A DNA stretch of 64,000 nucleotides from Omphiscola glabra (GCA_964017045.1 OZ024801.1:35372757-35436756), one strand, 5' to 3'; numbered from the stretch's first letter, positions 35,973-46,449 are shown. The notes: generated by a model not told the origin, from the letters alone. Numbers and translations are program-made.

Positions 35973-36190
35973 CTGATTATGGGGAGGGGTGTACAACAGA
36001 ACCAAAGGGGGGGGGGGTGTACAATCGAACCAAAGGGGAGGGGTGTACAACCGAACCAAAGAGGAGGGGTGTACAACTGAACCAAAGGCGAGAGGTGTAC
36101 AACCGAACCAAAGGGGAGGGGTGTACAACCAAACCAAAGGGGAGGGGTGTACAACCGAACCAAAGGGGAGGGGTGTACAACCGAACCAAA
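35973..36190. repeat. 26-bp array (aaccaaaggggaggggtgta)
   Basis: About eight copies, aaccaaaggggaggggtgta plus caaccg. All three frames on each strand are open over parts of it, as expected for a stop-free unit. Confidence 0.93.
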
Positions 36191-36231
36191 ATGGAAAACG
36201 TTTAAAGAATTATGTCCGGTAAAAACAGTTT

Positions 36232-36487
36232 AGAATATAGAATGAAAGTAAAACTAACAAGAATATAGGATGAAAGTAAAAATATCAAGAATATAGGATG
36301 AAAGTAAAACTATCAAGTATATAGGATGAAAGTAAAACTATCAAGAATATAGGATGAAAGTAAAACTATCAAGAATATAGGATGAAAGTAAAACTATCAA
36401 GAATATAGGATGAAAGTAAAAATATCAAGAATATAGGATGAAAGTAAAACTATCAAGAATATAGGATGAAAGTAAAACTATCAAGTT
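36232..36487. repeat. 28-bp array (gaatataggatgaaagtaaa)
   Basis: Nine copies, gaatataggatgaaagtaaa plus actatcaa, nearly identical except the first. Confidence 0.94.
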
Positions 36488-37315
36488 TTGAATTTGTTGA
36501 GGTTTCTATTTTGTTTTGAAAGGCCGGTACATTGCATAAAGTTCTGTCTGTGGCCGGATAGTAGAGTATTGGATTTAAGCTGAGTGAGAAACGCCTATGA
36601 CTTGCGTCCGCTTGCAAGGGCAGATTTGCAGCTCATTTTTGGAAATAGGAAATTTATCTAGATTTGAAGCCTGTGTTAGATGTCAAAAGATGTGTGACCT
36701 TTGAACTGTTAAGTCAAGCTTTCTCTTGCTATTGGCGGAAAAGAGAGAATTGTTGATGTTAACTGGCAAAGGGAGACTTCTCTAGCTTGTTAAATGATAC
36801 CTGTAACTTGTGAGTGATTGTAATCGAAGATTAGGGCGGCAAAGGGATGTTTGAAGCATTTGGAGATTTTGCTCGCTTGTCAGCGAGTAAAAGGACATTT
36901 GTGTCAGAAATCAGTCACTTTTTATTCGGCAAGGGTTGTCATGGTTTCTCTAGCTGGTCAGCAGACATTTGTGGCTGTTATGATGTCCTGGACATCGAGA
37001 GTTCTCTATGATCTCTATACCCCACGTCGTATTTCTCCAGCTGTTAAGGCTGAGGTTACAAACTTCTCTATCTGCTCTGCAAGGTTGGCTTCAAAACAAA
37101 GGAAAAACATAAATTGTGACCTAGAGTCATTCTCGAAAGTTAACTCCAGGTGTCTTGGAAATAGTTTTATGACCTAGAGCCATTCTCGATAGTTAACTCC
37201 AGGTGTCTAGGAAATATTTTAATTTTCAAAAAGATTGTTTATAAATTAAATAAAAAAAACTCTGGAGTAGAATTTAGGTCTAGTCGTGTTATTTTAATTT
37301 CCATTTCTTTTTCTC
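36488..37315. other. Unique sequence, no gene assigned
   Basis: A 108-codon plus-strand open frame lies at 36851-37177 (MKHLEILLACQRVKG...). It is not low-complexity, but I do not recognise it and see no supporting context. At 37115-37215 a segment of about 55 bp (tgacctagagtcattctcg ... ttaactccaggtgtc) is duplicated, which covers the end of the frame. Confidence 0.4.
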
Positions 37316-37319
37316 TCAA

Positions 37320-37830
37320 GTGACCATATTTTGTCATCTCATCAAAATGACCATATTTTGTCATCTCATCAATATGACCATATTTTGTCATCACTTTGAC
37401 CATATTTTGTCATCTCATCAATATGACATTATTTTGTCATCCATTTGATCATATTTTGTCATCTCATCAATCTGACCATATTTTGTACTCACTTTGATCA
37501 TATTTTGTCATCTCATCAATATGACCATATTTTGTCATCACTTTGACCATATTTTGTCATCTCATCAATATGACCATATTTTGTCATCACTATAACCATA
37601 TTTTGCCATCACTTTCAACATATCTTGTCATCACTATGAACATGTTTTGTCATCACTTTGACCATATTTTGTCGTCACTATGACCATATTTTGTCATCAT
37701 TATGAACAAATTATGTCATCACTATGAACATATTTTGTCATCACTATAACCTTATTGTGTCATTACTTTGACCATATTTTGTCATCACTATGAATATATT
37801 TTGTCATCACTATAAACATATTTTGTAATC
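37320..37830. repeat. 22/27-bp array (ccatattttgtcatcactatg)
   Basis: About 22 copies in two forms, a 27-bp form with catctcatcaatatga and a 22-bp form with catcactttga or catcactatga. A fragment of the same repeat (ttgtatcactatgaacttat) reappears at 38636-38660, beyond dispersed-repeat copy 2, so that copy seems to sit inside or at the edge of this array. Confidence 0.88.
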
Positions 37831-37979
37831 TTCACATTGTATCTTAGGCTGCATGGGGCAAATGAAAGTATCGACTCCTCTCCAGATTTTAATAACAATT
37901 AATAAAATCAGCCACGGGATTGTAGCCCTCTACGTATGCAAACACACTTTTTGCACTTCATATGATTTGTTCTTATTTG
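37831..37979. other. Spacer between array and dispersed repeat copy 2
   Basis: About 150 bp of unique sequence with no counterpart seen beside copy 1. It could be element sequence lost or replaced by the tandem array in copy 1. Confidence 0.4.
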
Positions 37980-38633
37980 TATGCGTGATAAGTGCATTTG
38001 TGAAGGCTATTTGGCTATGGAGTTTCGCTGCACCGATTGATTTAAACTAAATTTCCTGATTAAAAGTATATTCAAAATTTATGTGTTTTTTTTAAACTTT
38101 ATATTTATTAATTTTACTCTAAAGAAGGGGAAATACATTATAAGTTTTGTCACGCGCGGTTATTAAATCAAAGAAATTTACAGCTTTGGCTTACTTACAT
38201 AGGCAACTAGCGATATGACGTCACTGCATGTTTATTTAGATCAAATTAATTTTAATTTTATTTCGCAATATTGACAACGCACTAAAAATGCACTAAAAAC
38301 AACAGATGTTTGGGTTTTCCCATCAATGTGATTACGATGTAATTCTTAGATCATAATCTTTTGACAAAAAAAAAGAGAACATAATTTTCAAATTCGAATA
38401 AAATGCTTAAAATAGTTCCTTGATTGTTATTATTAATATTTTTATAATTTATAATAATGCTTAAACATTTAGAAAAATAAAAGCGGATATATATTATTTT
38501 TTCCGCACTTAAATGTATTCGATTTCCGTAAAATAATAGAAAATTACTATCATTGTTTTCAAGAATCCGAATGTATTTAAATCGCTTCGTTACTTTGGCG
38601 TTATGGTCAGCATAGCTCATTCTTATATATATT
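37980..38633 (-). mobile_element. Dispersed ~0.7-kb repeat, copy 2 (inverted)
   Basis: This is homologous to 4795-5513 on the opposite strand. In forward orientation it runs from gcgtgataagtgcatttg through ctatttggctatgg, ttataagttttgtcacgcg, a tgacgtca octamer (38216-38223), aattttaattttatttcgc, gacaacgcactaaaaatgc and tgggttttcccat to gtcagcatagctcattct and a short TA run. Identity by eye is roughly 70%, so the copies are old. No coding capacity is seen. Confidence 0.75.
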
Positions 38634-38660
38634 TTGTATCACTATGAACTTATTTGTGCA

Positions 38661-39190
38661 TATCTTCTAAAACCTTTCGAATCCCCTTGGCAACACTGCT
38701 AGTTACAGATTTATAATAGAGTTAGAATTATGAGGAAAAAAGGTATTTTTCAGTGTAGTTTAATATTATATCCCTTTCTACCCGCCTACTAAAAAAAATA
38801 AAACATAATAAAAGTAAAAATATTTGGTATCCACGTCATATTTATGGTGTCCATTTTAGAGTTTTGGGACCACTCGATGGTGTCTTACATTTGACACAAC
38901 ACAAGTTAACTATAAATGCAACGATAACAGATTGAAAAAAGGGTTATTTTATATGGTCTCCTTTTTATGTGATGACAATTCAGATGTGGACAGATTTATG
39001 TCTGCACTTACATGCGTGAGAAGAACTTGAAATCTTTCATGATATCAGAGCACGTGAACGAAACAAACCTTTGATTCTCAGCCCAAAAGAGTGTGCATTT
39101 GTTTACCGCATGGTTAATTCAACTTTTCATTAAAAAAACAAAAAAGAAAAAAGGAAAAAGTAGCATCCAAGAAGATAAATACTAATACAA
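38661..39190. other. Unique AT-rich sequence
   Basis: No gene or repeat recognised apart from A-rich low complexity at 39131-39165. Confidence 0.5.
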
Positions 39191-39365
39191 ATATATGTTC
39201 ATAGTCATACAAAAATATGTTCAAAGTCATACAAAAATATGTTCAAAGTCATACAAAAATATGTTCATAGTCATACAAAAATATGTTCATAGTCATACAA
39301 AAATATGTTCAAAGTCATACAAAAATATGTTCATAGTCATACAAAAATATGTTCAAAGTCATACA
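39191..39365. repeat. 22-bp array (atatgttcatagtcatacaa), inverted relative of the 37.3-kb array
   Basis: Eight copies of atatgttcatagtcatacaa plus aa, with tcata and tcaaa variants. Its reverse complement (catatttttgtatgactatg plus aa) resembles the 22-bp form at 37320-37830 (catattttgtcatcactatg plus aa), with the same period and the same start and end. Confidence 0.9.
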
Positions 39366-39715
39366 CCATGAAAAGTAGCACTCTTTTTTTCAACATTTAT
39401 TTTTCGCGTTTTTTTTTTTAAATTTCACGATGATCTCTTGTATAAAATACAAATGGCGGGAAAAGTTAACATGTGGGGAAAAAAAGTAATTGTTCGTTAA
39501 TGCAGATGGGTGTCTGAAAATGGGGTCGGTATTAAGAAATACGATGAATTTTCCGGAAAAAAGTAATAATTTTTTGGCAATATGGTGGTTTTAAGGCGTT
39601 TCTGCCAATTCTTTCAAAAGTATGATTATTTTGAATGAAACTTGTCCTTATCTTTAATTCATTTTTTCTCATGTGTCATCTTATTATTCTACTTTTTATG
39701 AGCTTTACCATTTCG
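39366..39715. other. Unique AT-rich sequence
   Basis: No gene or repeat recognised. Confidence 0.5.
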
Positions 39716-39958
39716 CGTGTGTGGTGCTGAATATTGCTCATGTGTGGTGCTGAATATTGCTCATGTGTGGTGCTGAATATTGCTCATGTGTGGTGCTGAA
39801 TATTGCTCATGTGTGGTGCTGAATATTGCTCATGTGTGGTGCTGAATATTGCTCATGTGTGGTGCTGAATATTGCTCATGTGTGGTGCTGAATATTGCTC
39901 ATGTGTGGTGCTGAATATTGCTCATGTGTGGTGCTGAATATTGCTCAGGTGTGGTGTT
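39716..39958. repeat. 23-bp array (tgtgtggtgctgaatattgc)
   Basis: About ten and a half copies, nearly identical, of tgtgtggtgctgaatattgc plus tca. Confidence 0.95.
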
Positions 39959-39988
39959 ATCAAAGTCTTATAAGTGATATGAACACTT

Positions 39989-40234
39989 AAATCGTGCACT
40001 TAACCCCCCCCCATTAATCGTGCACTTAACCCCCCCCCATAAATCGTGCACTTAAACACCCCCCCCACATAAATCGTGCACTTAAACCCCCCCCCCCATA
40101 AATCGTGCACTTAAACCCCCCTCCATAAATCGTGCACTTAAACCCCCCCCCCCCATAAAACGTGCACTTAAACCCCCCCCCCCCCATAAATCGTGCACTT
40201 AAACCCCCCCCCCCCCCCAAATAAATCGTGCACT
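39989..40234. repeat. Array of C tracts separated by ataaatcgtgcacttaa
   Basis: Eight to nine units of a conserved ataaatcgtgcacttaa-type spacer, each followed by a C tract whose length changes from about 6 to 17. The spacer is nearly constant while the C tract length is not, which is what replication slippage in the homopolymer would give. The spacer contains gtgcac, a 6-bp palindrome. Confidence 0.92.
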
Positions 40235-41485
40235 TTGAGAGAAACAAACTATAACCTAACGACGTGTATCACAAATCGTCCTGTAATGCTTCCATTTAAA
40301 GGCCTCGTCTTATCCTATTGTAAGGACAAACACGGTCCAAACACCACCTAGGTATAGCGTTATTTCTATAGTTTCTCGGCTAATGCGAACAGCGACATCT
40401 GGGATATTCTAATTGCAAGGGTAACTTTCGTGTGGAATTGTTTCTCCGAATAGCGCACCCATGTTCCAGGGTAGCAATTATCCCACCGAATATGCCGTCT
40501 ATTTGGGGAATCCCTCAACCTCGTGGCTAGAAGATCCCCTAACCTCGTGGCTAGAAGATCCCCTGTCCCCCATCCCCATATGCGTAGCCCCAAACGAACG
40601 AGCCGTCGTGCTCTCCCATAATCCCACGCCACCACGCAGCCAGTCGCGAGAATCTCGTAACGAGTGAAGTGTGGAGCCAGGAAGCCCTTGTGTTTACTGT
40701 TTGACATCACAGAAGAGAATTCTCGTCTGTCAAATATCTGTGCGATAAGAATCCGAGCGACCGACGATTGCTATTTTTTCTTTCTCCTTTTTTTCCACCA
40801 TGATCCGGCGTGTACCGGGAGAACCGGAGAAAGTACCGGCTCACTTTAACACAGACTATCCGCAGTACTTTATCCCCCGCTCGAAATTTTGTCATTTCTC
40901 TTTCCGTCATCTTTTGCTTTTTGATGATTAATTTAGCGGAGGAAACGTGGAAAGGGGGCCCAACAAAAAGGAAACAGTTAAGGATCCCGCCGAAGGGTAC
41001 TTGGGTCAAGTGTCTCCACTTATGCCAGACTACAGCTCTCCAGCTCCACACAGACGGGATGCTCTGCTTTGAAAGGCCGTAAAACAATGGTGGGCATGCC
41101 TTGGGTACTTGTAGATTTACTTTCATGTGTGTATGTTCGTTGATTGAGATTTCGACTTCAAATACTTTGTTGATTTTTAAATTGTTAAAAACAATTGTTG
41201 AAGAGTCAATGTTGGTTGTGGTTTTTGTAAACAAAAAATAACGTTATTGATGTTTAGCTTTAGATTGTATTTCATGTAAGAGTTCGTTATGTTCTTTTAT
41301 TGTTCCTTGCGTGTCCATTGATACAGTTCTTTATTTATTTGTTTCCTTTTGTTACACGTGTTAATTATAAATTCACAGGCCAATATATTCGGTCAAACAT
41401 CAATGCATATTTATTTATTTTAAAAAATGACCGGCGCCAACAACTGATACAATTATATATAAATACATTTCATATTCCTACTGTG
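40235..41485. other. GC/CpG-richer unique segment with unassigned open frames
   Basis: The part from about 40330 to 41090 is richer in GC and CpG than the rest of the window and mostly non-repetitive, apart from a 22-bp direct duplication (ctcgtggctagaagatcccc) at 40518-40563. It holds the longest non-repeat open frames: 175 codons at 40707-41234 (-), 114 codons at 40366-40710 (-) and 90 codons at 40810-41082 (+). I recognise no domain, and they overlap on opposite strands. If this window has an exon or promoter, this is the likeliest place, but I cannot show it. Confidence 0.35.
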
Positions 41486-41496
41486 GCACATTGTGA

Positions 41497-41553
<57 letters not shown>
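41486..41553. repeat. (TA)n microsatellite
   Basis: About 34 TA dinucleotides without interruption. Confidence 0.97.
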
Positions 41554-41557
<4 letters not shown>

Positions 41558-41685
41558 AACACGTGTCAACAAAATATATCTGACATCGTTAACACAGGCA
41601 CAGCAATTGACTTATAGATAAATAAGATATAGCTTTTGAAAAGCAGACGGCTATTTATTGAAACCTTCGAAGTCCCAATCTGGTG

Positions 41686-41935
41686 AACATTGAGTCCCGG
41701 GAGCCCCGGTACATTGAGTCCCAAGAGCCCCCGTACATTGAGTCCCGAGAGCCCCGGTACATTGAGTCCCGAGAGCCCCGGTACATTGAGTCCCAAGAGC
41801 CCCGGTACATTGAGTCCCAAGAGCCCCGGTACATTGAGTCCCGAGAGCCCCGGTACATTGAGTCCCAAGAGCCCCGGTACATTGATTCCCAAGAGCACCG
41901 GTACATTGAGTCCCGAGAGCCCCGGTACATCTATA
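41686..41935. repeat. 24-bp array (agtcccgagagccccggtac)
   Basis: About ten and a half copies of agtcccgagagccccggtac plus attg, with cgaga and caaga variants. Both strands are open in several frames because 24 is a multiple of 3 and the unit has no stop in them. Confidence 0.94.
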
Positions 41936-42864
41936 CTGCGTGTCATCAGCTGAACCCTAAAATGTACTCTCCTAACTTTTAAAAAGAAAGTGCTGAAGTG
42001 TTCTGTGTCCACTAGCTGCTATACTTTACCTACTCTCCTAATTGTAGGAAGCAAGTAAGAGTTATTACATGAAATGTAAATATATTAATGTCTTTCTTCG
42101 GGCCTGTGTGACCGAGCGGGCCTTTTAAGAATAATTACAATGTCCAACTGTTCTTCGGTAGCTAAGACTAAAGGTAAGTGCTGCACCTGGTGATCTACAT
42201 GGATGTAGTGAAGTTTTGTTTACCCTCAACGACAAAGATACAGGTATTTCCTTGTAATATGCAAAAACGCGATCATAATAATTTGTCTTGCCAAGTTGCG
42301 TATTAAAAAAAAAGAAGAAAATCTCCCTTACGGATGCAGAGTATGTCATTTGTGTTGGTTTGGATACCGGAAGTGCGCAGGAAGTGACATGAACTATTCA
42401 TATTCGGGTACATCTTCAGGTGTGGGACTGAATAAGAGTGGTTGCAAAACCCTGACAAAAACCAAGTTCAGAAAAACGTAAAGGAAGTAAGAGGAAGTAA
42501 AATTTAAAACCTTGTAAACTTGTGAATTTCATTTATACTGTATGGAGTCGTCGTACTACATCTTGTTATTAATTTATTTTCATTATAAATTCTATCTGCT
42601 ATATTTCTTGATACAATATACCAGTAACTGAAATGTCTAAAAAATATTCATTATGGTTAGTACTATTAAAATGTTTGGAAACTGGACAAAGGGCTTGTTT
42701 ATTTATGTTGTAAATTTTTTTTTCTAAAGCGGTCTTCAAGGCGACCAGCTGTCTCTCCTACATATCATTTACAGCACTTGTAAGTGTTTTATCCCTTTAG
42801 AAAAAGTATTCACCAAAGACAAAACTATAGCGGCACTAGCCGTTTGTCCCTTAAAATTAAAAAG
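41936..42864. other. Unique sequence, no gene assigned
   Basis: No gene recognised. At 42105-42125 ctgtgtgaccgagcggg resembles the A-box end of a tRNA, but no matching T-arm follows, so no tRNA or SINE is called. Confidence 0.5.
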
Positions 42865-43030
42865 GATCCCGTTCCCTATAGGGATCCCATTCCCAAGTGG
42901 AATCCTATTCCCAGGTGGATCCATTCATTAGTGGAATCCCGCTCAACAGTGGGATCCTTATGCCCTGTGGGATTCATTCTCTGGTGAGATCCCGTACAGT
43001 TGTGGAATCCTATGAACATGCGGGATCCAT
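42865..43030 (+). repeat. Degenerate 17-18-bp array, ggatcccgtt family, locus 2
   Basis: About ten diverged copies starting ggatcccgttccctatag. It faces the inverted locus at 43170-43365, with about 140 bp between them. Confidence 0.82.
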
Positions 43031-43169
43031 CAATACACATGAACGTTTATACTGTAATCTAAGCCTTCATCTTCATTTATGGCCATTGCTTATGCCATTA
43101 TAGGCGAAAATTAATTTTGAACCTTTTAGGAACTTTCAAAATAATCATTAAATCGTAATCCATTACATT

Positions 43170-43365
43170 TGATCGTGAGCCCAATTGGGATCAAAATCTC
43201 ATTTGGAAACGGGACCGTATAGGGGAATGGGATCTCATCAGGAAAAGAGATCCCACCTGGATCAGGATTCCATTGAGGTCGGTATACCACCCGAAACGGT
43301 ATCTCACCGGGAACGTGATCCCATCGAAAAAAGTAAGTACATAGAGGAACGGGATCCAATCGGGG
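43170..43365 (-). repeat. Degenerate 17-18-bp array, inverted, locus 3
   Basis: About eleven diverged copies on the minus strand (forward text such as gggaacgtgatcccatcg). With 42865-43030 it forms a loose inverted repeat. Open frames across it on both strands are chance products of the repeat. Confidence 0.78.
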
Positions 43366-43839
43366 AACGAAATGTTACAAAAACTATTTTGCTGGCATCC
43401 GTCCGTCACAATGTGACGATGCTGTGGAATTCGTCCACAAGGCCTGGAATTTTATTCTTCTAGGATTATAAGCTGGTTCCCAACAGCAAATCGCCTCTCT
43501 CAGCGCCGCTGGATAAACCCAAGGGAACATCATGTGGATGATACAGCTTGGCACCAGTGGCGTCGCAGGAGTAGTCGGAATGTTTAATTGTACCAATGTT
43601 ATCCGCCTACGGGACTCCATCTCCGGGTTTAATTTCAGAGTTTCCTTCCCTTAAAAAGCTATTATAAATGAGAAAAATTACTTTGACTTTAGCGACGTGT
43701 TTTCCCGTAATTTTTTACTTTAGCTAAACGGCTGTCCGGGACATTATTACCAAGAATCATACACAGGTCGTTTTTAACTATACAAAATAACCCATTTTTG
43801 GCACGGGGCCAAACAATTTGTTTTTTCTGTTTTAAGCTA
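43366..43839. other. Unique sequence, no gene assigned
   Basis: A 78-codon minus-strand frame at 43384-43620 has no recognisable motif. The phrase caccagtggcgtcg near 43551 resembles a worn MITE end. Confidence 0.45.
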
Positions 43840-44220
43840 AGCTTTATAAATATATGTTTGATCTAGACCAAACTTCGTGCACATACACTTCATTATCTAT
43901 ATGTAAATATTGAAGGGAATTGAAGTATCCACTTTGAGGCCGGGGGCGAGGAGCAACATTTAATTTTTTTCAGGGGGGGTGGCGGGGCCAAAACTTGGTC
44001 GCTTGTTAAGTTGTTTATTTATGGAGGCGACACAGTACATAGCAATTTGAATAAACCTGCAAATTCAGGGGGTTGCCCCACCCTGCCCTACCTAAATGAC
44101 GTCCCTGCCGGGGAGCCTCAATTTCATTTCCCTTAGATAAGCTAAATAATATATAAATACCAATGGACCTAGTCAACAATGTAAACTACGTGAATATAGG
44201 CCAAGCTTGGTAACTATAAA
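43840..44220. mobile_element. Diverged relative of the palindromic MITE at 13271, interrupted
   Basis: Left of the nested element the segment gaccaaacttcgtgcacata ... aaatattgaagggaattgaa corresponds to 13410-13490. Right of it, cctcaatttcatttcccttag and agctaaataa correspond to 13518-13550. Joining across the nested MITE at 43948-44107 restores ggccgggg-cctca, which is the intact order at 13510-13522. Confidence 0.65.
43948..44107 (-). mobile_element. hAT-type MITE, second copy, nested in another repeat
   Basis: Read on the minus strand it starts cagggacgtcatttagg and contains aaattgctatgtactg, taaacaacttaacaagc and gaccaagttttgg, the order seen at 12037-12180. Flanking octamers ccgggggc (43940-43947) and ccggggag (44108-44115) match at 6 of 8 positions. 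The outer end at 43948 is more worn than the other. Confidence 0.75.
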
Positions 44221-44336
44221 ATTAATAGTCAATATTGGAATATCGTTTGATATAGAGTAACTATCTACACTCTATTCGGTCTAGAATTTTCCAGTTAATT
44301 TGATATTTTAAAAGACTAAATCTACTGAATTATTCA

Positions 44337-44727
44337 AGCATTAAGGAAACTTAAGGCAAATTAAGTAAACTTAAGGCAAATTAAGGAAACTTAAGGCAAA
44401 TTAAGGAAACTTAAGGAAGAATTAAGGAAACTTAAGGCAAATTAAGGAAACTTAAGGCAAATTAAGGAAACTTAAGGCAAATTAAGGAAACTTAAGGCAA
44501 ATTAAGGAAACTTAAAGCAAATTAAGGAAACTTAAGGCAAATTAAGGAAACTTAAGGCAAATTAAGGAAACTTAAGGCAAATTAAGGAAACTTAAGGCAA
44601 ATTAAGGAAACTTAAAGCAAATTAAGGAAACTTAAGGCAAATTAAGGAAACTTAAGGCAAATTAAGGAAACTTAAGGCAAATTAAGGAAACTTAAAGCAA
44701 ATTAAGGAAACTTAAGGCAAATTAAGG
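44337..44727. repeat. 20-bp array (ttaaggaaacttaaggcaaa)
   Basis: About 19 copies with two rare variants (cttaaagcaaa at intervals, and one cttaaggaagaa). Each unit is two similar halves, ttaaggaaac and ttaaggcaaa. Confidence 0.95.
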
Positions 44728-44807
44728 CCTTATAATAATTTTAAAAAAAGAATACGTGGCTAAATTGAACAATAAAAATGCTATATTTTATATTTTGCTT
44801 ACAAAAA

Positions 44808-45015
44808 AGAGATCCCTTTTCCCGTTAGATCTCTTTTCCCGTTGGGACCCAATACCCCGGTGGGATCCCGCTCCCTGTGAAGAGCCCGTTTTCCGGAAAG
44901 GATCCTGTTCGCCGTAGGGATCCCGTCCCCAGGTGTGATACCATCCCTGTCCTTCTCTCGTTCCATGGTTGGATCCTATTCTCTTTGGGACCGTTTCCCG
45001 TAGGATTCCAGTTCT
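44808..45015 (+). repeat. Degenerate 17-18-bp array, ggatcccgct family, locus 4
   Basis: About twelve diverged copies such as ggatcccgctccctgtg. It is the fourth site of the family in the window, in the same orientation as loci 1 and 2. Confidence 0.8.
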
Positions 45016-45958
45016 CCAATAAGACTTGTTTCATTATGATGTTGATTATTACAAAAACCGTTGTCTAATCTTCTTTCTGTTTTTTGTGTATCCCTCTTAT
45101 CATAAAATTGCATTTGATACAATTAAGTATGAGCCCGGATATGAGGCAAGACGTACGTCCTAACGGTTCCCGTGCATGCAAGACGCCCATATCATAACGG
45201 GAAGACAAAAAGCAACTTAAATGTGCATGGACAAAATGACACGTTATAAAGCATCTGAACAATTTAAAATGACAAAGTAAACATACAGATACATGCATAC
45301 ATGGCAGACAGACATGCTGATAGCAAAAATGTGGGGAGGGGAGAACAAGGAGCGACTCCTAACTAGTTAGCCTAGAACGGACCCAGCATCTTGACTCTCA
45401 GTTCGCACGTCTGTTTCCGATCCCAGGCATGCCCACGACGTGACAGCAGTCGTCCGCTCCACATTACCGTGCTCGCATTGAGTCTGACAGTGGGCGGCCA
45501 ATTACTGCAAATGTTCGCTGGCCAATTGTGTGCTTATTTCTGGCGGATAGTTTGTAGGTACGTGCGATACATAAGTAGCATTTTATGATTCCAATGTCTT
45601 AGCACTGGTACAGTAGACTATATACATAAGTAGCATTTTATGATTGAAATGTCTTAGCACTGATACAGTAGACTATTGTTTGCATATGTAATATGAGTTT
45701 ATAAGCAAGGCAAAATGTGCATATGGATATTATCTTAAGTGTTACTGTGTTTGAGTTTGTTTTGATGGGTTGGTGGGGGCAAAACTCGGACAGTTTAAAA
45801 TAGCCAGAGGATTAAAAATTTTCTTAGAATCAAGTTAAAAATATGTTTAACATTAAAATGGTCAGCTATATCCTAATTACTCTGTCCCCCATGTTAATGT
45901 TGATATGCAACTTGGTTACCCTGTTAAACAGATGAATAATGGAAATGTTAAAATGTAT
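45016..45958. other. Unique sequence with a 55-bp duplication
   Basis: At 45570-45676 a segment of about 55 bp (cataagtagcattttatgat ... cagtagacta) is present twice in tandem. Short open frames (45065-45298 minus, 45391-45588 plus) are not recognised. Confidence 0.55.
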
Positions 45959-46035
45959 TCCTCTCTCCTTCACTCTCTCTCTCTCACACACATGCACATA
46001 CATACACACACACGTTCACATACACACACACTTTA
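45959..46035. repeat. CT and CA microsatellite tract
   Basis: A (CT)n run followed by interrupted (CA)n repeats. Confidence 0.85.
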
Positions 46036-46449
46036 ATTATTGTTTTATAAAATAGCATAGGAGAGCCAAGTTTCACCCAGTTTTTTACCTGCAGTAATAC
46101 CCTTCTATGTCTTTCCTATCATAAACCATGGGCGTACCTCTATCATTAACTATCTTACACACCATATTAATCAAACATTTTTCATTGCCTCTTGACTGTG
46201 TGGCGGCCCATACATTTGTATACAAATAAGCTCCCTTTAAAGCTATTTCAGCCATTTTGTTGTTGTTGCATATCTAGACCAAGTATAGACATTTTGTTGT
46301 TGTTGCATATCTAGACCAAGTAAAGACAATGAAGGAATAATTTATCAAATAAAACTCATCAATAGAATAGTCTATATCTTATATTCGCTAAATTATTTAT
46401 ATATATTTTATTTTAAAAATATTTTCCCTCTTAGTGGATATAAATTAGG
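46036..46449. other. Unique AT-rich sequence with a duplication
   Basis: At about 46254-46325 the segment attttgttgttgttgcatat plus ctagaccaagta is present twice. No gene. Confidence 0.55.

Noticed and set aside
40707..41234. 175-codon minus-strand gene
   Set aside because: It has no recognisable domain, is overlapped by an open frame on the other strand, and has no visible splice or promoter context. It is described only as an unassigned open frame.
42105..42145. tRNA or tRNA-derived SINE (ctgtgtgaccgagcggg)
   Set aside because: The text resembles an A-box, but I found no matching B-box/T-arm (ggttcga) at the right distance and no acceptor pairing.
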